From assembly GCF_002087335.1 (NCBI RefSeq), contig NZ_MWVJ01000035.1, positions 1-38,622 on the forward strand: 38,622 nt of DNA, in the 5' to 3' direction. The notes below the pieces were generated by a model. It saw only the letters and a list, made by a program, of their open reading frames with translations. It did not search any database and was not told the origin of the DNA. This DNA is from Pseudophaeobacter leonis (GTDB lineage: Bacteria > Pseudomonadota > Alphaproteobacteria > Rhodobacterales > Rhodobacteraceae). The translations under genes were made by a program, and so were the position numbers. The first letter of the stretch is position 1; the number at the start of each line of letters is the position of its first letter. This document shows positions 16,123 to 23,781 of this stretch, in pieces.

Positions 16123-16374
16123 TCACATCAGTTTTAAGGCCAGGTAGGGCATCAGAGAGGAGATAAAGATCAGGATCTTGTAGTTGGCCAAATAGGAAAA
16201 GTAGCCCTTTTTCACCTCGGCCTCATCCAATCCAAGAACGGCGGCGTGCAGTGCGGCAAACTGGTCGCGAAACGCCATCAGCAGCAGCGATGTGACGGCA
16301 AGAAAACCGATGTTCAAAACGGTCATCCAGCCAAAGAATGCGGTGAGGGTCTCCAGTGTAATGTCAACGGTCAT
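16123..16374 (-). CDS. Small two-helix membrane protein (DUF6868-like)
   Basis: The 83-residue product has two hydrophobic segments, about residues 10-35 (AFFGWMTVLNIGFLAVTSLL) and 62-83 (LANYKILIFISSLMPYLALKLM), joined by a charged linker (RDQFAALHAAVLGLDEAEVKKGYF). This matches the DUF6868 group of small inner-membrane proteins; no function is known. AAAGGAG lies 6 bp before ATG 16374. It sits between DUF1244 and the N-formylglutamate amidohydrolase gene, all on the minus strand, with gaps of 140 and 131 bp. Confidence 0.8.
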   Translation of the reverse strand: MTVDITLETLTAFFGWMTVLNIGFLAVTSLLLMAFRDQFAALHAAVLGLDEAEVKKGYFSYLANYKILIFISSLMPYLALKLM

Positions 16375-16456
16375 CGGGGCTCCTTTGCAAATGCGTTGGG
16401 TGCTCGTCCTGGCATATAAATGGGGCGGGGCGGCATGTGCTGCAAGAGCCCTCTGC

Positions 16457-16500
16457 CAGTGTGGCGACAGTGTGGGGCCAGTGTGGCGCCAGTTGGCGAG
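16457..16500. repeat. Tandem array of four 11-bp units
   Basis: CAGTGTGGCGA-type units start at 16457, 16468, 16479 and 16490, the last degenerate (CAGTTGGCGAG). The array lies 5 bp past the stop codon of the minus-strand amidohydrolase gene. Confidence 0.85.
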
Positions 16501-16505
16501 GTTTT

Positions 16506-17243
16506 CTATAGCCCTGAGGCCTGCATGGCCCGGGGCAGCACTTTGGCCAGGCGTGCAGCCCAGTCCTGTTGCCCGGCCGAATCGCAGATCAGATCGTTGC
16601 GCAACTCAATCAGCGCATTGGGGCGGCCGGGTTTGGTGGCGTGGGTGTCGATGGCATCTCCCGGCAGGTAGCCGGTGTAGGGCTGGTTGACACCAACACA
16701 AAGATCGCCTGTGTCCTGCAGGGCCTTGATGAGATGGGGTGAAAACGCCTCGCCCTCGGGGTGCAGGATGCCGATCTCCCAGGGGCGCGGCGCGCGACCA
16801 CGCAGTTGCGGCGTAAACGAATGCATCGAGATGATCACGGTGCCGGGGCGGGCGGCCAGCCTGGCCAGCGCGGCATGATAGGGGCGGTAGCAGCCTTGCA
16901 GCCGGGCCTCGCGCGCAGCCGCATCAGCGTGGCGGTTGGCGGGGGTGATGGTGCCGTCATAGAGTTGCATCACCAGGGTCGGGTCGTCCTCTCCGCGGTT
17001 GGGGTCAATCACCAGACGCGAGAAATTCGACGCGACCATGGGGGCGTTCAGCTGTTCTGCCAGCAGTCTGGAGACCGCATAGGCCCCAATGTCATAGGCA
17101 ATATGGCGCTGCATGTCCTCGGCAGGCAGGCCAAGGTCGCCATCGCCCACAAAGGGCGGCACGAGGTTGCTGGCATGATCGCAGGTGATAAGCCAGCGGC
17201 CGGGGCGCTCGGCCCCCTCGATAAAAAAAGGTGCATATGTCAT
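16506..17243 (-). CDS. N-formylglutamate amidohydrolase family protein
   Basis: The 245-residue protein matches the N-formylglutamate amidohydrolase family (HutG-like). It has LITCDHASNLVPP at 18-30, HIAYDIGAYAVSRLLAEQLNAP, NFSRLVIDPNRGEDDPTLV, ISMHSFTP and GDAIDTHATKPGRPNALIELRNDL. The His/Glu residues in CDHASN and MHSFTP are the probable metal ligands. Such enzymes release L-Glu from N-formyl-L-Glu, usually at the end of histidine breakdown. No other hut gene is present, and its place 850 bp from the end of the dgc cluster raises the option of other N-acyl-amino-acid substrates. ATG 17243 lies within an A-rich stretch. Confidence 0.88.
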   Translation of the reverse strand: MTYAPFFIEGAERPGRWLITCDHASNLVPPFVGDGDLGLPAEDMQRHIAYDIGAYAVSRLLAEQLNAPMVASNFSRLVIDPNRGEDDPTLVMQLYDGTITPANRHADAAAREARLQGCYRPYHAALARLAARPGTVIISMHSFTPQLRGRAPRPWEIGILHPEGEAFSPHLIKALQDTGDLCVGVNQPYTGYLPGDAIDTHATKPGRPNALIELRNDLICDSAGQQDWAARLAKVLPRAMQASGL

Positions 17244-17400
17244 GGATCTGTCGCCTGTTGTTGAGGATAGCTTTACGGCAGTTGCAGCAGAATGGGAATT
17301 GGGCGATAAGCGCCCTTGAATATTGTTTGCGTTAACATGGCGCCTGTCGTGCCTGATGTTTTACGCAGTGACCAACACCGTACCCTTGAGGAGAAGCCTG

Positions 17401-18844
17401 ATGAAACGCTCGCGCAACGTAAAGATTGTCGCCACTCTGGGGCCCGCATCGGACACATATGATAGCATTCGCGCTCTGTTCGAGGCTGGTGCTGATGTGT
17501 TTCGTCTGAATATGTCCCACGGCACCCAGGCCGAAATTGCTGAAAAGCACGCAATTATTCGCGAGGGCGAACAGGATCTGGGGCGCTCGATTGGCATTCT
17601 GGCGGATTTGCAGGGGCCGAAACTTCGCGTTGGGGTGTTTGCCAATGGTTCTGAGGAGCTGGTGCCCGGGGCCGCCTTCCGAATGGATCTTGATACAGCC
17701 GAGGGCGATCTGGCGCGGGTCTGCCTGCCACACCCCGAGATCTTTGCAGCACTGGAACCCGGTGCGCATCTTTTGGTCAATGATGGCAAGATCCGCCTCA
17801 GGGTGACCTCTTGTGGGGCAGATTTCGCCGATTGCGAAGTGATCATCGGCGGCACGATCTCTAATCGCAAGGGCGTCAATGTGCCGGATGTTGAGCTGCC
17901 GCTGGCGGCTCTGTCGGAGAAAGACCGGGCCGATCTGGAATTTGCCTGCACGCTGGGCGTCGATTGGCTGGCGCTGTCCTTTGTGCAACGGGCCAAGGAT
18001 GTCTTTGAGGCCAAGGGGCTGGCAGATGGCCCGCGGCGGTGCTGTCGAAGATTGAGAAGCCCTCGGCGGTTGGACGGGTTGATGAAATTTTGGACGCCTC
18101 CGACGGGATAATGGTGGGCCGCGGTGATCTTGGGGTCGAGCTGCCCGTGGCTGCCGTGCCGCCGATCCAGAAACGTCTGGTGCGCAAGTGCCGCGCCGCT
18201 GCCAAGCCGGTGATTGTGGCGACCCGATGCTGGAAAGCATGATCGAAAGCCCAATGCCAACCCGCGCCGAGGTCTCGGATGTGGCCACCGCCATCTATGA
18301 GGGCACCGATGCTATCATGCTGAGCGCCGAGTCGGCCGCAGGCAGCTACCCGATTGAGGCGGTGCAAACCATGGACCGGGTCGCCATCGAGGTCGAGGCA
18401 GACCCGACCTATACCCAGATCATTGCCGCCTCGCGCTCGGCCAAGGGTGATACCGTTGCTGATGCCATCGTGGCGGCGGCGCGTGAAATCGCCGAAAAGA
18501 CTGAAATCAAGGCCATCTGCTGCTTTACCCACAGCGGCACCACCGCCCTGCTGACCGCGCGTGAACGCCCTGGCGTGCCGATCATCGCGCTGACCCCGCT
18601 GCAACGCACAGCCCGGCGTCTGGCGCTGAGCTGGGGCTGCTACTGCGTGATGACCCCGGAACAGGGGCGTTTCAAAGGGGCCGTCGTGGGCGCGGCTCGC
18701 GCGGCACGCGCCGGTGGATTTGCCAGCGAGAACGACCAGATCGTGGTTACGGCCGGGGTGCCCTTTAATGTGCCCGGCACCACCAATATCCTGCGCGTGG
18801 CCCCCTGTGATGAGCGTTTGATTTACAGTAACGACCCGGAGTAG
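17401..18844 (+). pseudogene. pyk: Pyruvate kinase, reading frame interrupted by two apparent 1-bp deletions
   Basis: ATG 17401 follows GAGGAG. Frame one runs MKRSRNVKIVATLGPASDTYDSIRALFEAGADVFRLNMSHG to KGLADG. Near 18030 the homology moves to a second frame ([25 protein letters not shown] ... KPVIVAT), and at 18225/18226 to a third ([20 protein letters not shown] ... to 18844). Each jump is repaired by one added base: in the GC run GGCCCGCGGCGG, and an A giving ACC-CAG-ATG. All catalytic blocks are present once repaired, though the usual MVARGDLG reads MVGRGDLG. Pyruvate kinase makes pyruvate and ATP from PEP and is needed after the Entner-Doudoroff pathway, so sequencing errors are likelier than gene loss. 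Confidence 0.88.
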
Positions 18845-18917
18845 GCTCTGACCCTGAAATGTGAGCGCCTCTCTGTGGGGGGCTGTGACGGGCTGTGGGG
18901 CTGGTAGGGGTGGTGGC

Positions 18918-19142
18918 ATGGACAGTGATCTGGCATTGATCTTGGGGATTTTTCTGGGTTGCCTGTCCATCCCCTCCATCCTGTCTGCCTATAGTGAGAG
19001 CCGCCCACCGCGGCTTTCGGCCCTGTTGCTGCTCTCTGGTGGCGGGCTTGTCGTCTATGCCATGATGTTGCGCCCGGGTGGCTACCGGCTTGAGCAGATC
19101 CCGGATGTGTTTTTTTCGGTTTTGGGGCGCATTCTGGGATAA
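18918..19142 (+). CDS. Small hypothetical membrane protein
   Basis: The 74-residue frame from ATG 18918 has two hydrophobic helices, about residues 5-22 (LALILGIFLGCLSIPSIL) and 33-48 (LSALLLLSGGGLVVYAMM), around a short polar loop (YSESRPPR). The tail PGGYRLEQIPDVFFSVLGRIL is amphipathic. No family is recognised. It sits 73 bp after pyk and 112 bp before rpmI on the same strand. GGTGGC gives only a weak ribosome site, and the frame could start further upstream at 18861. Confidence 0.65.
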   Translation: MDSDLALILGIFLGCLSIPSILSAYSESRPPRLSALLLLSGGGLVVYAMMLRPGGYRLEQIPDVFFSVLGRILG

Positions 19143-19254
19143 TTCCCTTGCCCTTTGCGGATAGCTTTCGTACATGGCCCTCCTGTTCGCGTGGCCGGCC
19201 GGCAGTGGCCTGCCGAGTCGCGCATAGACCGAACCCCCATTAAAGGAGACGGAA

Positions 19255-19455
19255 ATGCCCAAAATGAAGACCAAATCGAGCGCTAAGAAGCGCTTTAAGG
19301 TGACCGCGACTGGTAAAGTCATGGCTGCTCAGGCCGGCAAACAGCACGGCATGATCAAACGCACCAAGAAATTCATCCGCAACGCCCGCGGAACTGCGGA
19401 GCTGTCCGCTCCCGACGCAAAAATCGTCAAGGGCTATATGCCCTACGATCGCTAA
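19255..19455 (+). CDS. rpmI: 50S ribosomal protein L35
   Basis: The 66-residue very basic protein [20 protein letters not shown] ... [19 protein letters not shown] is L35 along its full length. It binds 23S rRNA in the large subunit. AAAGGAGACGG precedes ATG 19255. It forms a two-gene operon with rplT, 14 bp downstream. The infC gene that often heads this operon is absent. The 112-bp leader contains GGCCGGCCGGCAGTGGCC, which may fold, but no recognised L20 autoregulatory leader could be confirmed. Confidence 0.97.
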   Translation: MPKMKTKSSAKKRFKVTATGKVMAAQAGKQHGMIKRTKKFIRNARGTAELSAPDAKIVKGYMPYDR

Positions 19456-19469
19456 GAGGAGTTAGAGAT

Positions 19470-19835
19470 ATGTCCCGCGTTAAAGGTGGTACCGTAACCC
19501 ACGCTCGTCACAAGAAGGTCATCAAGGCAGCCAAAGGATATTACGGTCGCCGTAAGAATACCTTTAAGGTCGCCCGTCAGGCCGTCGACAAGGCAAATCA
19601 ATACGCAACCCGTGACCGGAAGCAGCGCAAGCGTAACTTCCGCGCTCTGTGGATCCAGCGTATCAACGCCGCCGTCCGCAGCCATGACGAAGCCCTGACA
19701 TACAGCCGCTTCATCAATGGTCTGAACATGGCCGGTATTGAAGTTGACCGTAAAGTTCTGGCCGATCTGGCCGTGCACGAGCCCGACGCTTTTGGTGCGA
19801 TCGTGCGCCAGGCTCAGTCCGCTCTCGCTGCCTGA
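19470..19835 (+). CDS. rplT: 50S ribosomal protein L20
   Basis: The 121-residue product starts [20 protein letters not shown] and includes [43 protein letters not shown] and [19 protein letters not shown], all L20 hallmarks. L20 is an early 23S rRNA-binding assembly protein. AGGAGTTAGAGAT precedes ATG 19470. The operon ends at a strong terminator 52 bp after its stop. Confidence 0.98.
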   Translation: MSRVKGGTVTHARHKKVIKAAKGYYGRRKNTFKVARQAVDKANQYATRDRKQRKRNFRALWIQRINAAVRSHDEALTYSRFINGLNMAGIEVDRKVLADLAVHEPDAFGAIVRQAQSALAA

Positions 19836-20291
19836 TTTAGCAGCCTGATCTGACAGCTGATTAGCTGTTAAGGCTCAGACAAATTCAAAGGCCGCTCCAC
19901 TGGGGCGGCCTTTTTCTATGCTGACCTTCGCCGCCCACCTGAGGGCCTGACCAGCGGTCTATTCCGGCTTGGGATTTTAGCCGCATCAACAACGGCATTT
20001 ACTCCTGCTGCTGGCTGCGGTGATCAATGCCAAAATCGGCGCCCTGCAGGTCTGTGCCCTGAGCTGGGGCGGCCGCGTCTCCACATGAGCTGCAGTTAAA
20101 TTTCTGAACGAGTGTTCTGAGGATGTTTTTGCGACCCTCACAGGGGCAGCTGTCCCTGTTTGGTTTCCGCCTCTGCGCTCAGCAAATACTGAAACAGGGC
20201 CGCCTGCCAAAGGTGGGCCTTGCTTTATTGGTCTCTATTGCGCGTTATGACGCGATACCGTTCGGCGGCAAGACCTTGGACAGTGAGCGAA
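19836..20291. other. Gap between rplT and sulfotransferase-like gene
   Basis: The first 80 bp carry the rplT terminator. The remainder has no supported gene. A leucine-rich open stretch (about 19990-20088) lacks a good start and homology. A hairpin CAGGGGCAGCTG..CCCTG lies near 20138-20156. GC falls toward the next gene. Confidence 0.5.
19887..19916 (+). terminator. Intrinsic terminator of rpmI-rplT
   Basis: AAAGGCCGC (19887-19895) pairs with GCGGCCTTT (19905-19913) around TCCACTGGG, followed by TTTTTC. It is a strong, classical terminator. Confidence 0.92.
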
Positions 20292-21239
20292 ATGGCTAAA
20301 TTTATTCTTCATGTGGGGGATGCCAAATGTGGCAGCACCTCGATTCAAGGCAGCTTAAAGCAGGCGCGCGCATCCTTGCTGGCGAAGGGGCTGGTTTATG
20401 AAACGGGCAGCTCTGGCTTTAATCATGTCGATTTGGTCCGGCTTGTTCGTCCGAAAGCCCGGGGTAATCTCGAAGAGTCGCTCGTGCGTGGCAAAGAAAT
20501 CGTTGAAACCCTTCGTACCACTTTGAAAAAGGATCAGACGGTTTTGCTGTCGGCAGAGAATTTTCTGACCCTGCCTCCCGAGGAGTTTCTACCTATTCTC
20601 AGGCAGATTTCTCCTGAAGACCCTGATATTAAGGTGATCGCCTATGTGCGCGCACCAACAGACATGTATCTGTCTTTTGCTCAGCAGTACATAAAGGGTG
20701 CTCGACACTTCCCTCAACCACAACACTTCAATCGGCCACTGGACCGGCTGCTTACTGCTTGGCGTGACTTTCCGTATGTTTCGGAATTGCGGGTGCGGCC
20801 CTTTGATCGCAAACGCCTAGCTGGAGGCGATGTGACGGAGGCTTTCGCAGGCGTTCTGCAAGACCTCACGGGGCATGAGATTGCATTGCCGCAGATGGGG
20901 CGCAACCGGACCCTCTCGGACGAACAAATGATCGTCCTGCAGCATCTGCGCCGTTCCGTGTTGCCTGATCACGATGGTAAGCTTCACCCGATCAGTGCGC
21001 GCTACATTGGCTGGTTTCTGCAGTTGAACAAGGTCGAGATGATTGGGCGCAAGCCGGGGCTGTCAGGCGCAGCCTGCGGCGCAGTGGCCAAGGCAAACCG
21101 GGGAATGGTTGCGCGTCTCAATACCCTGTTTCCCGGCGTCGATATGGTGTTGCGCGAGGGCGATGCCACACCGTGGAAGGGCGGGACGGATGTCGCCGAT
21201 CTCTTGCCGGAGTATTCGCCTGAAATCGTCTCGCGCTGA
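20292..21239 (+). CDS. Sulfotransferase-like protein
   Basis: From ATG 20292 the protein has 315 residues. FILHVGDAKCGSTSIQGSLKQ at the start looks like the 5'-phosphosulfate-binding P-loop of PAPS-dependent sulfotransferases (GxxKxGSTxLQ type). VIAYVRAPTDMYLSFAQQYIKGA, about residue 117 onward, looks like the 3'-phosphate-binding motif (YVRxPxxxxxSxYQQ). Such roseobacter proteins are usually linked to modification of surface polysaccharide; acceptor unknown. The first 500 bp are visibly lower in GC than neighbours, hinting at transfer. A small frame follows 8 bp after the stop and may be a shifted tail of the same gene. Confidence 0.65.
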   Translation: MAKFILHVGDAKCGSTSIQGSLKQARASLLAKGLVYETGSSGFNHVDLVRLVRPKARGNLEESLVRGKEIVETLRTTLKKDQTVLLSAENFLTLPPEEFLPILRQISPEDPDIKVIAYVRAPTDMYLSFAQQYIKGARHFPQPQHFNRPLDRLLTAWRDFPYVSELRVRPFDRKRLAGGDVTEAFAGVLQDLTGHEIALPQMGRNRTLSDEQMIVLQHLRRSVLPDHDGKLHPISARYIGWFLQLNKVEMIGRKPGLSGAACGAVAKANRGMVARLNTLFPGVDMVLREGDATPWKGGTDVADLLPEYSPEIVSR

Positions 21240-21247
21240 CCAGCCTG

Positions 21248-21445
21248 ATGCCGGATTTGTCGCCAGAGCTGCATCAGGGCATGACTGCTCAGGCGCGCAA
21301 CGCGCTGGAGGCACTGCTGTCATCCGACCCCGAGAGGCGCCGCATGCAGCTGCGCCTGACGAAACAGATGTTGCGCGACAGCGATTGTGTCCCGGCGGCG
21401 CGTGTTATTCGCCCCAAACTGTTGCGCGTGCTCTCGCCCGACTAA
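21248..21445 (+). CDS. Small hypothetical protein, possibly the shifted C-terminus of the upstream gene
   Basis: The 65-residue frame MPDLSPELHQGMTAQARNAL ... VIRPKLLRVLSPD is rich in Arg and Leu and looks helical. It begins 8 bp after the sulfotransferase-like stop in a +2 frame. Removing two bases from GTCTCGCGCTGACC would fuse both frames (EIVSLTSLMPDLSPEL). No family is recognised and no ribosome site is visible, so a shifted tail is as likely as a separate gene. Its last 11 bp including the stop codon are repeated right after it. Confidence 0.4.
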   Translation: MPDLSPELHQGMTAQARNALEALLSSDPERRRMQLRLTKQMLRDSDCVPAARVIRPKLLRVLSPD

Positions 21446-21456
21446 TGCCCGACTAA
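21435..21456. repeat. 11-bp duplication of a gene end including its stop codon
   Basis: CGCCCGACTAA (21435-21445, ending in the stop codon of the small frame) is followed directly by TGCCCGACTAA (21446-21456). A second pair of 12-bp units, TTGCCGACTGGG / CTGCCGACTGGG, lies at 21504-21527. Confidence 0.75.
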
Positions 21457-21655
21457 AGCGTCACTGAGCGGGTCCTGTCCTTTGGGCCGGGCTGTCCACT
21501 TGGTTGCCGACTGGGCTGCCGACTGGGGTGCAAAAGGGGTAAAGCGCCCGGAAAGGCCACATTGCAGCCTTGGGGCGTGGGATCACAGGCCCCGGACACT
21601 TGCTTTCAGCCGCCGCTGTGGTAGCAGAGCTTAAGTTCAAACTCAGGGGACCGTC

Positions 21656-22729
21656 ATGGACGATCTTAAGGCAAAATATCTTAGTGACATCGCCAATGCC
21701 GGTGACGAAAACGCGCTGGAGGCAATCCGGCTTTCTGCGGTAGGCAAAAAGGGCGAGGTCAGCCTGAAAATGCGCGAGCTGGGCAAAATGACGCCCGAAG
21801 AGCGCCAGGTGGCAGGTCCGGCGCTGAATGCGCTGAAGGATGAGATCAACTCGGCCCTTGCCGCCAAGAAAGCTGGTTTGGCCGACGCGGCGCTGGACGA
21901 GCGTCTGCGCACCGAATGGCTGGATGTCACCCTGCCCACACGTCCCTCGCGTCAGGGCAGCCTGCACCCCATCAGCCAGGCCAGCGAAGAGCTGACGGCG
22001 ATCTTTGCCGAACTGGGTTTCTCTGTTGCCGAAGGCGCGCGGATCGAGACCGACTGGTACAACTTTGACGCCCTGAACATCCCCGGTCACCACCCGGCGC
22101 GGGCCGAGATGGACACGTTCTACATGCACCGCGCGGCAGGTGACGAGCGCCCGCCACATGTGCTGCGCACCCACACCAGCCCGGTGCAGATCCAGTCGAT
22201 GGAAAAAATGGGCGCGCCGCTGCGGGTCATCTGCCCCGGTGGCGTCTACCGCGCCGATTATGACCAGACCCACACGCCGATGTTCCACCAGGTCGAAGGT
22301 CTGGCGCTGGACAAAGACATTTCCATGGCGAACCTCAAGTGGGTGCTTGAGGAGTTTGTCAAAAGCTTCTTTGAGGTGGACGATGTGGAGCTGCGCTTCC
22401 GCGCGTCACACTTTCCCTTTACCGAGCCCTCCGCCGAAGTGGACATTCGCTGCAGCTGGGACAATGGCCAGCTGAAGATCGGCGAAGGCGACGACTGGAT
22501 GGAGATCCTCGGTTCCGGCATGGTGCACCCCAAGGTGATTGCCGCTGGTGGTATTGATCCTGATATCTATCAGGGCTTTGCCTTTGGCATCGGTATCGAC
22601 CGTCTGGCGATGCTGAAATACGGCATCCCCGATTTGCGTGCGTTTTTCGACAGCGACCTGCGCTGGCTGCGCCACTACGGCTTCCAGTGTCTGGACGTGC
22701 CAACCCTGCATGGTGGCTTGAGCCGCTAG
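21656..22729 (+). CDS. pheS: Phenylalanine--tRNA ligase alpha subunit
   Basis: The 357-residue product matches PheS. It has an N-terminal coiled-coil ([20 protein letters not shown]), [21 protein letters not shown], class II motif 2 ([22 protein letters not shown]), [16 protein letters not shown], and motif 3 ([22 protein letters not shown]). With PheT it forms the alpha2beta2 enzyme that charges tRNA-Phe. CAGGGGACCGTC precedes ATG 21656. It is separated from pheT by 1,052 bp holding an unrelated low-GC gene, whereas the two are usually adjacent. Confidence 0.97.
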   Translation: MDDLKAKYLSDIANAGDENALEAIRLSAVGKKGEVSLKMRELGKMTPEERQVAGPALNALKDEINSALAAKKAGLADAALDERLRTEWLDVTLPTRPSRQGSLHPISQASEELTAIFAELGFSVAEGARIETDWYNFDALNIPGHHPARAEMDTFYMHRAAGDERPPHVLRTHTSPVQIQSMEKMGAPLRVICPGGVYRADYDQTHTPMFHQVEGLALDKDISMANLKWVLEEFVKSFFEVDDVELRFRASHFPFTEPSAEVDIRCSWDNGQLKIGEGDDWMEILGSGMVHPKVIAAGGIDPDIYQGFAFGIGIDRLAMLKYGIPDLRAFFDSDLRWLRHYGFQCLDVPTLHGGLSR

Positions 22730-22739
22730 ATTTATCTGT

Positions 22740-22800
22740 TCCGTGGGGCGTCAGCCCCGCGTCGCGCCCGACCCGCCCCATGGGCGGGCGCGATTGCGCC
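22740..22800. repeat. GC-rich structured element after pheS
   Basis: Two stems follow each other: GGGGC-GTCA-GCCCC (22745-22758) and CGCGCCCG / CGGGCGCG (22763-22770 with 22785-22792), the second closing a loop that itself contains the palindrome GCCCATGGGC. There is no T run, so it is not a classical terminator. Confidence 0.55.
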
Positions 22801-22863
22801 CACCCCGGTTCGGGCGCTATGCTCTCCTCAAAATTGTACGCATTGATTTGAGGATTTCAGCGA

Positions 22864-23469
22864 ATGGCTTCTGTTGAAGTGATGACGGCTTGTGAGAATG
22901 TTTGCCGAGATTTTGAGTGGTTGGGGGGTTTTTCCGATTGGGGGCCAGCACTGTTGGCAAGCACAACAGCATTCATCATAGCGTTCTATGCTTATCCTTG
23001 GCAAAAGGAGCGTGATCGAAAGCTACAAATCGCGCTGGAACAACGGACTGCATACAAAGACGTCTTTGATTTAATTTATGATTTACAGAAAGCAGTTTCT
23101 CACATTCGATCTGGTAATCTTAAAGACATGCGCGCGGACATAGATGGGTGCTTTAGGGCTAAGGAGAAACTGGAGAGAGGAGCTTTGAAGGCCTCAATGT
23201 TAATAGATTTGACGATTTTGAACATGTTGTCGGATTTTATCGAGGAAGCACAGAAAATGCTCAAAACGCTGGCGACGGATCTTGCAGAGCTTTTAGGCGA
23301 AGCGGATAGTGTTGCTGCAGCAGAGGTTTCAAAGGTATTGGAGGAAAGAAAAAGTAGCGTGGCGAAGGAGATGGACGACATTGTCAATCGACTTCTGAAT
23401 GCGATCCGAAAGTATGCGTTTAACTTACCGGGACAGATCCGGATTCGTAGCCGTCGATTGGTGAGCTGA
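22864..23469 (+). CDS. Hypothetical membrane-anchored coiled-coil protein inserted between pheS and pheT
   Basis: The 201-residue protein has one membrane helix near residues 27-45 (WGPALLASTTAFIIAFYAY), then a long helical, heptad-like region rich in Lys, Glu, Leu and Ala (KERDRKLQIALEQRTAYKDV ... VSKVLEERKSSVAKEMDDI), ending in a basic tail (RIRSRRLVS). No family is recognised. Base composition is clearly more AT-rich than all neighbours and codon use differs (ATA, TTA, AGA codons), so recent transfer is likely. The start is ATG 22864 with TGAGGATTT upstream. GC-rich hairpin elements flank it on both sides. It may be a cargo gene of unknown function. Confidence 0.7.
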   Translation: MASVEVMTACENVCRDFEWLGGFSDWGPALLASTTAFIIAFYAYPWQKERDRKLQIALEQRTAYKDVFDLIYDLQKAVSHIRSGNLKDMRADIDGCFRAKEKLERGALKASMLIDLTILNMLSDFIEEAQKMLKTLATDLAELLGEADSVAAAEVSKVLEERKSSVAKEMDDIVNRLLNAIRKYAFNLPGQIRIRSRRLVS

Positions 23470-23781
23470 GGAACCTTGCTGCAGACCGCGGGGCCGCTCG
23501 CGGCTCGGCACGCTCCTGCCCTCCCGTTTTGCCAAAGGCAAACCTGCGGTTTGATGGCGGGCGCTTTGCGCCCACCCGGGCAGGAGCGTACCTTGGGTTG
23601 GGAATGCGCGCTACAGTTCCTCCAAGCCCCTTTTGTATGATCATGACAGGCTTTCCCTACGCATTTCAGCCGCAGTCCTGGCCTTGCCTGTCGGGTGAGA
23701 CCAGCAAGACTTGCGCCGGGCGCCAATCTTTGTCATTGCCTATGCCTGTATACGCATGGCTTGCCATAGGACTCTTGACCG
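23470..23781. other. Gap before pheT with a structured element
   Basis: The 312-bp gap contains the nested hairpin element at 23510-23589 and then about 190 bp leading to pheT. No supported gene is present. GACTCTTGACCGATG marks the pheT start. Confidence 0.5.
23510..23589. repeat. Nested inverted-repeat element
   Basis: Outer arms ACGCTCCTGCCC (23510-23521) and GGGCAGGAGCGT (23578-23589) are perfect 12-bp inverted repeats. Inside lie three smaller hairpins: TTGCC-AAA-GGCAA, AACC-TGC-GGTT and GGGCGC-TTT-GCGCCC. This resembles a REP/MITE-like unit or a structured RNA. It lies 40 bp after the low-GC gene. Confidence 0.75.

Noticed and set aside
19990..20088. Leucine-rich open stretch that could be a remnant gene or signal peptide
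   Set aside because: There is no start codon with a ribosome site and no homology; it is too short to support.
23510..23589. Terminator for the low-GC gene
   Set aside because: The outer arms are 56 bp apart with several inner hairpins and no T run follows.
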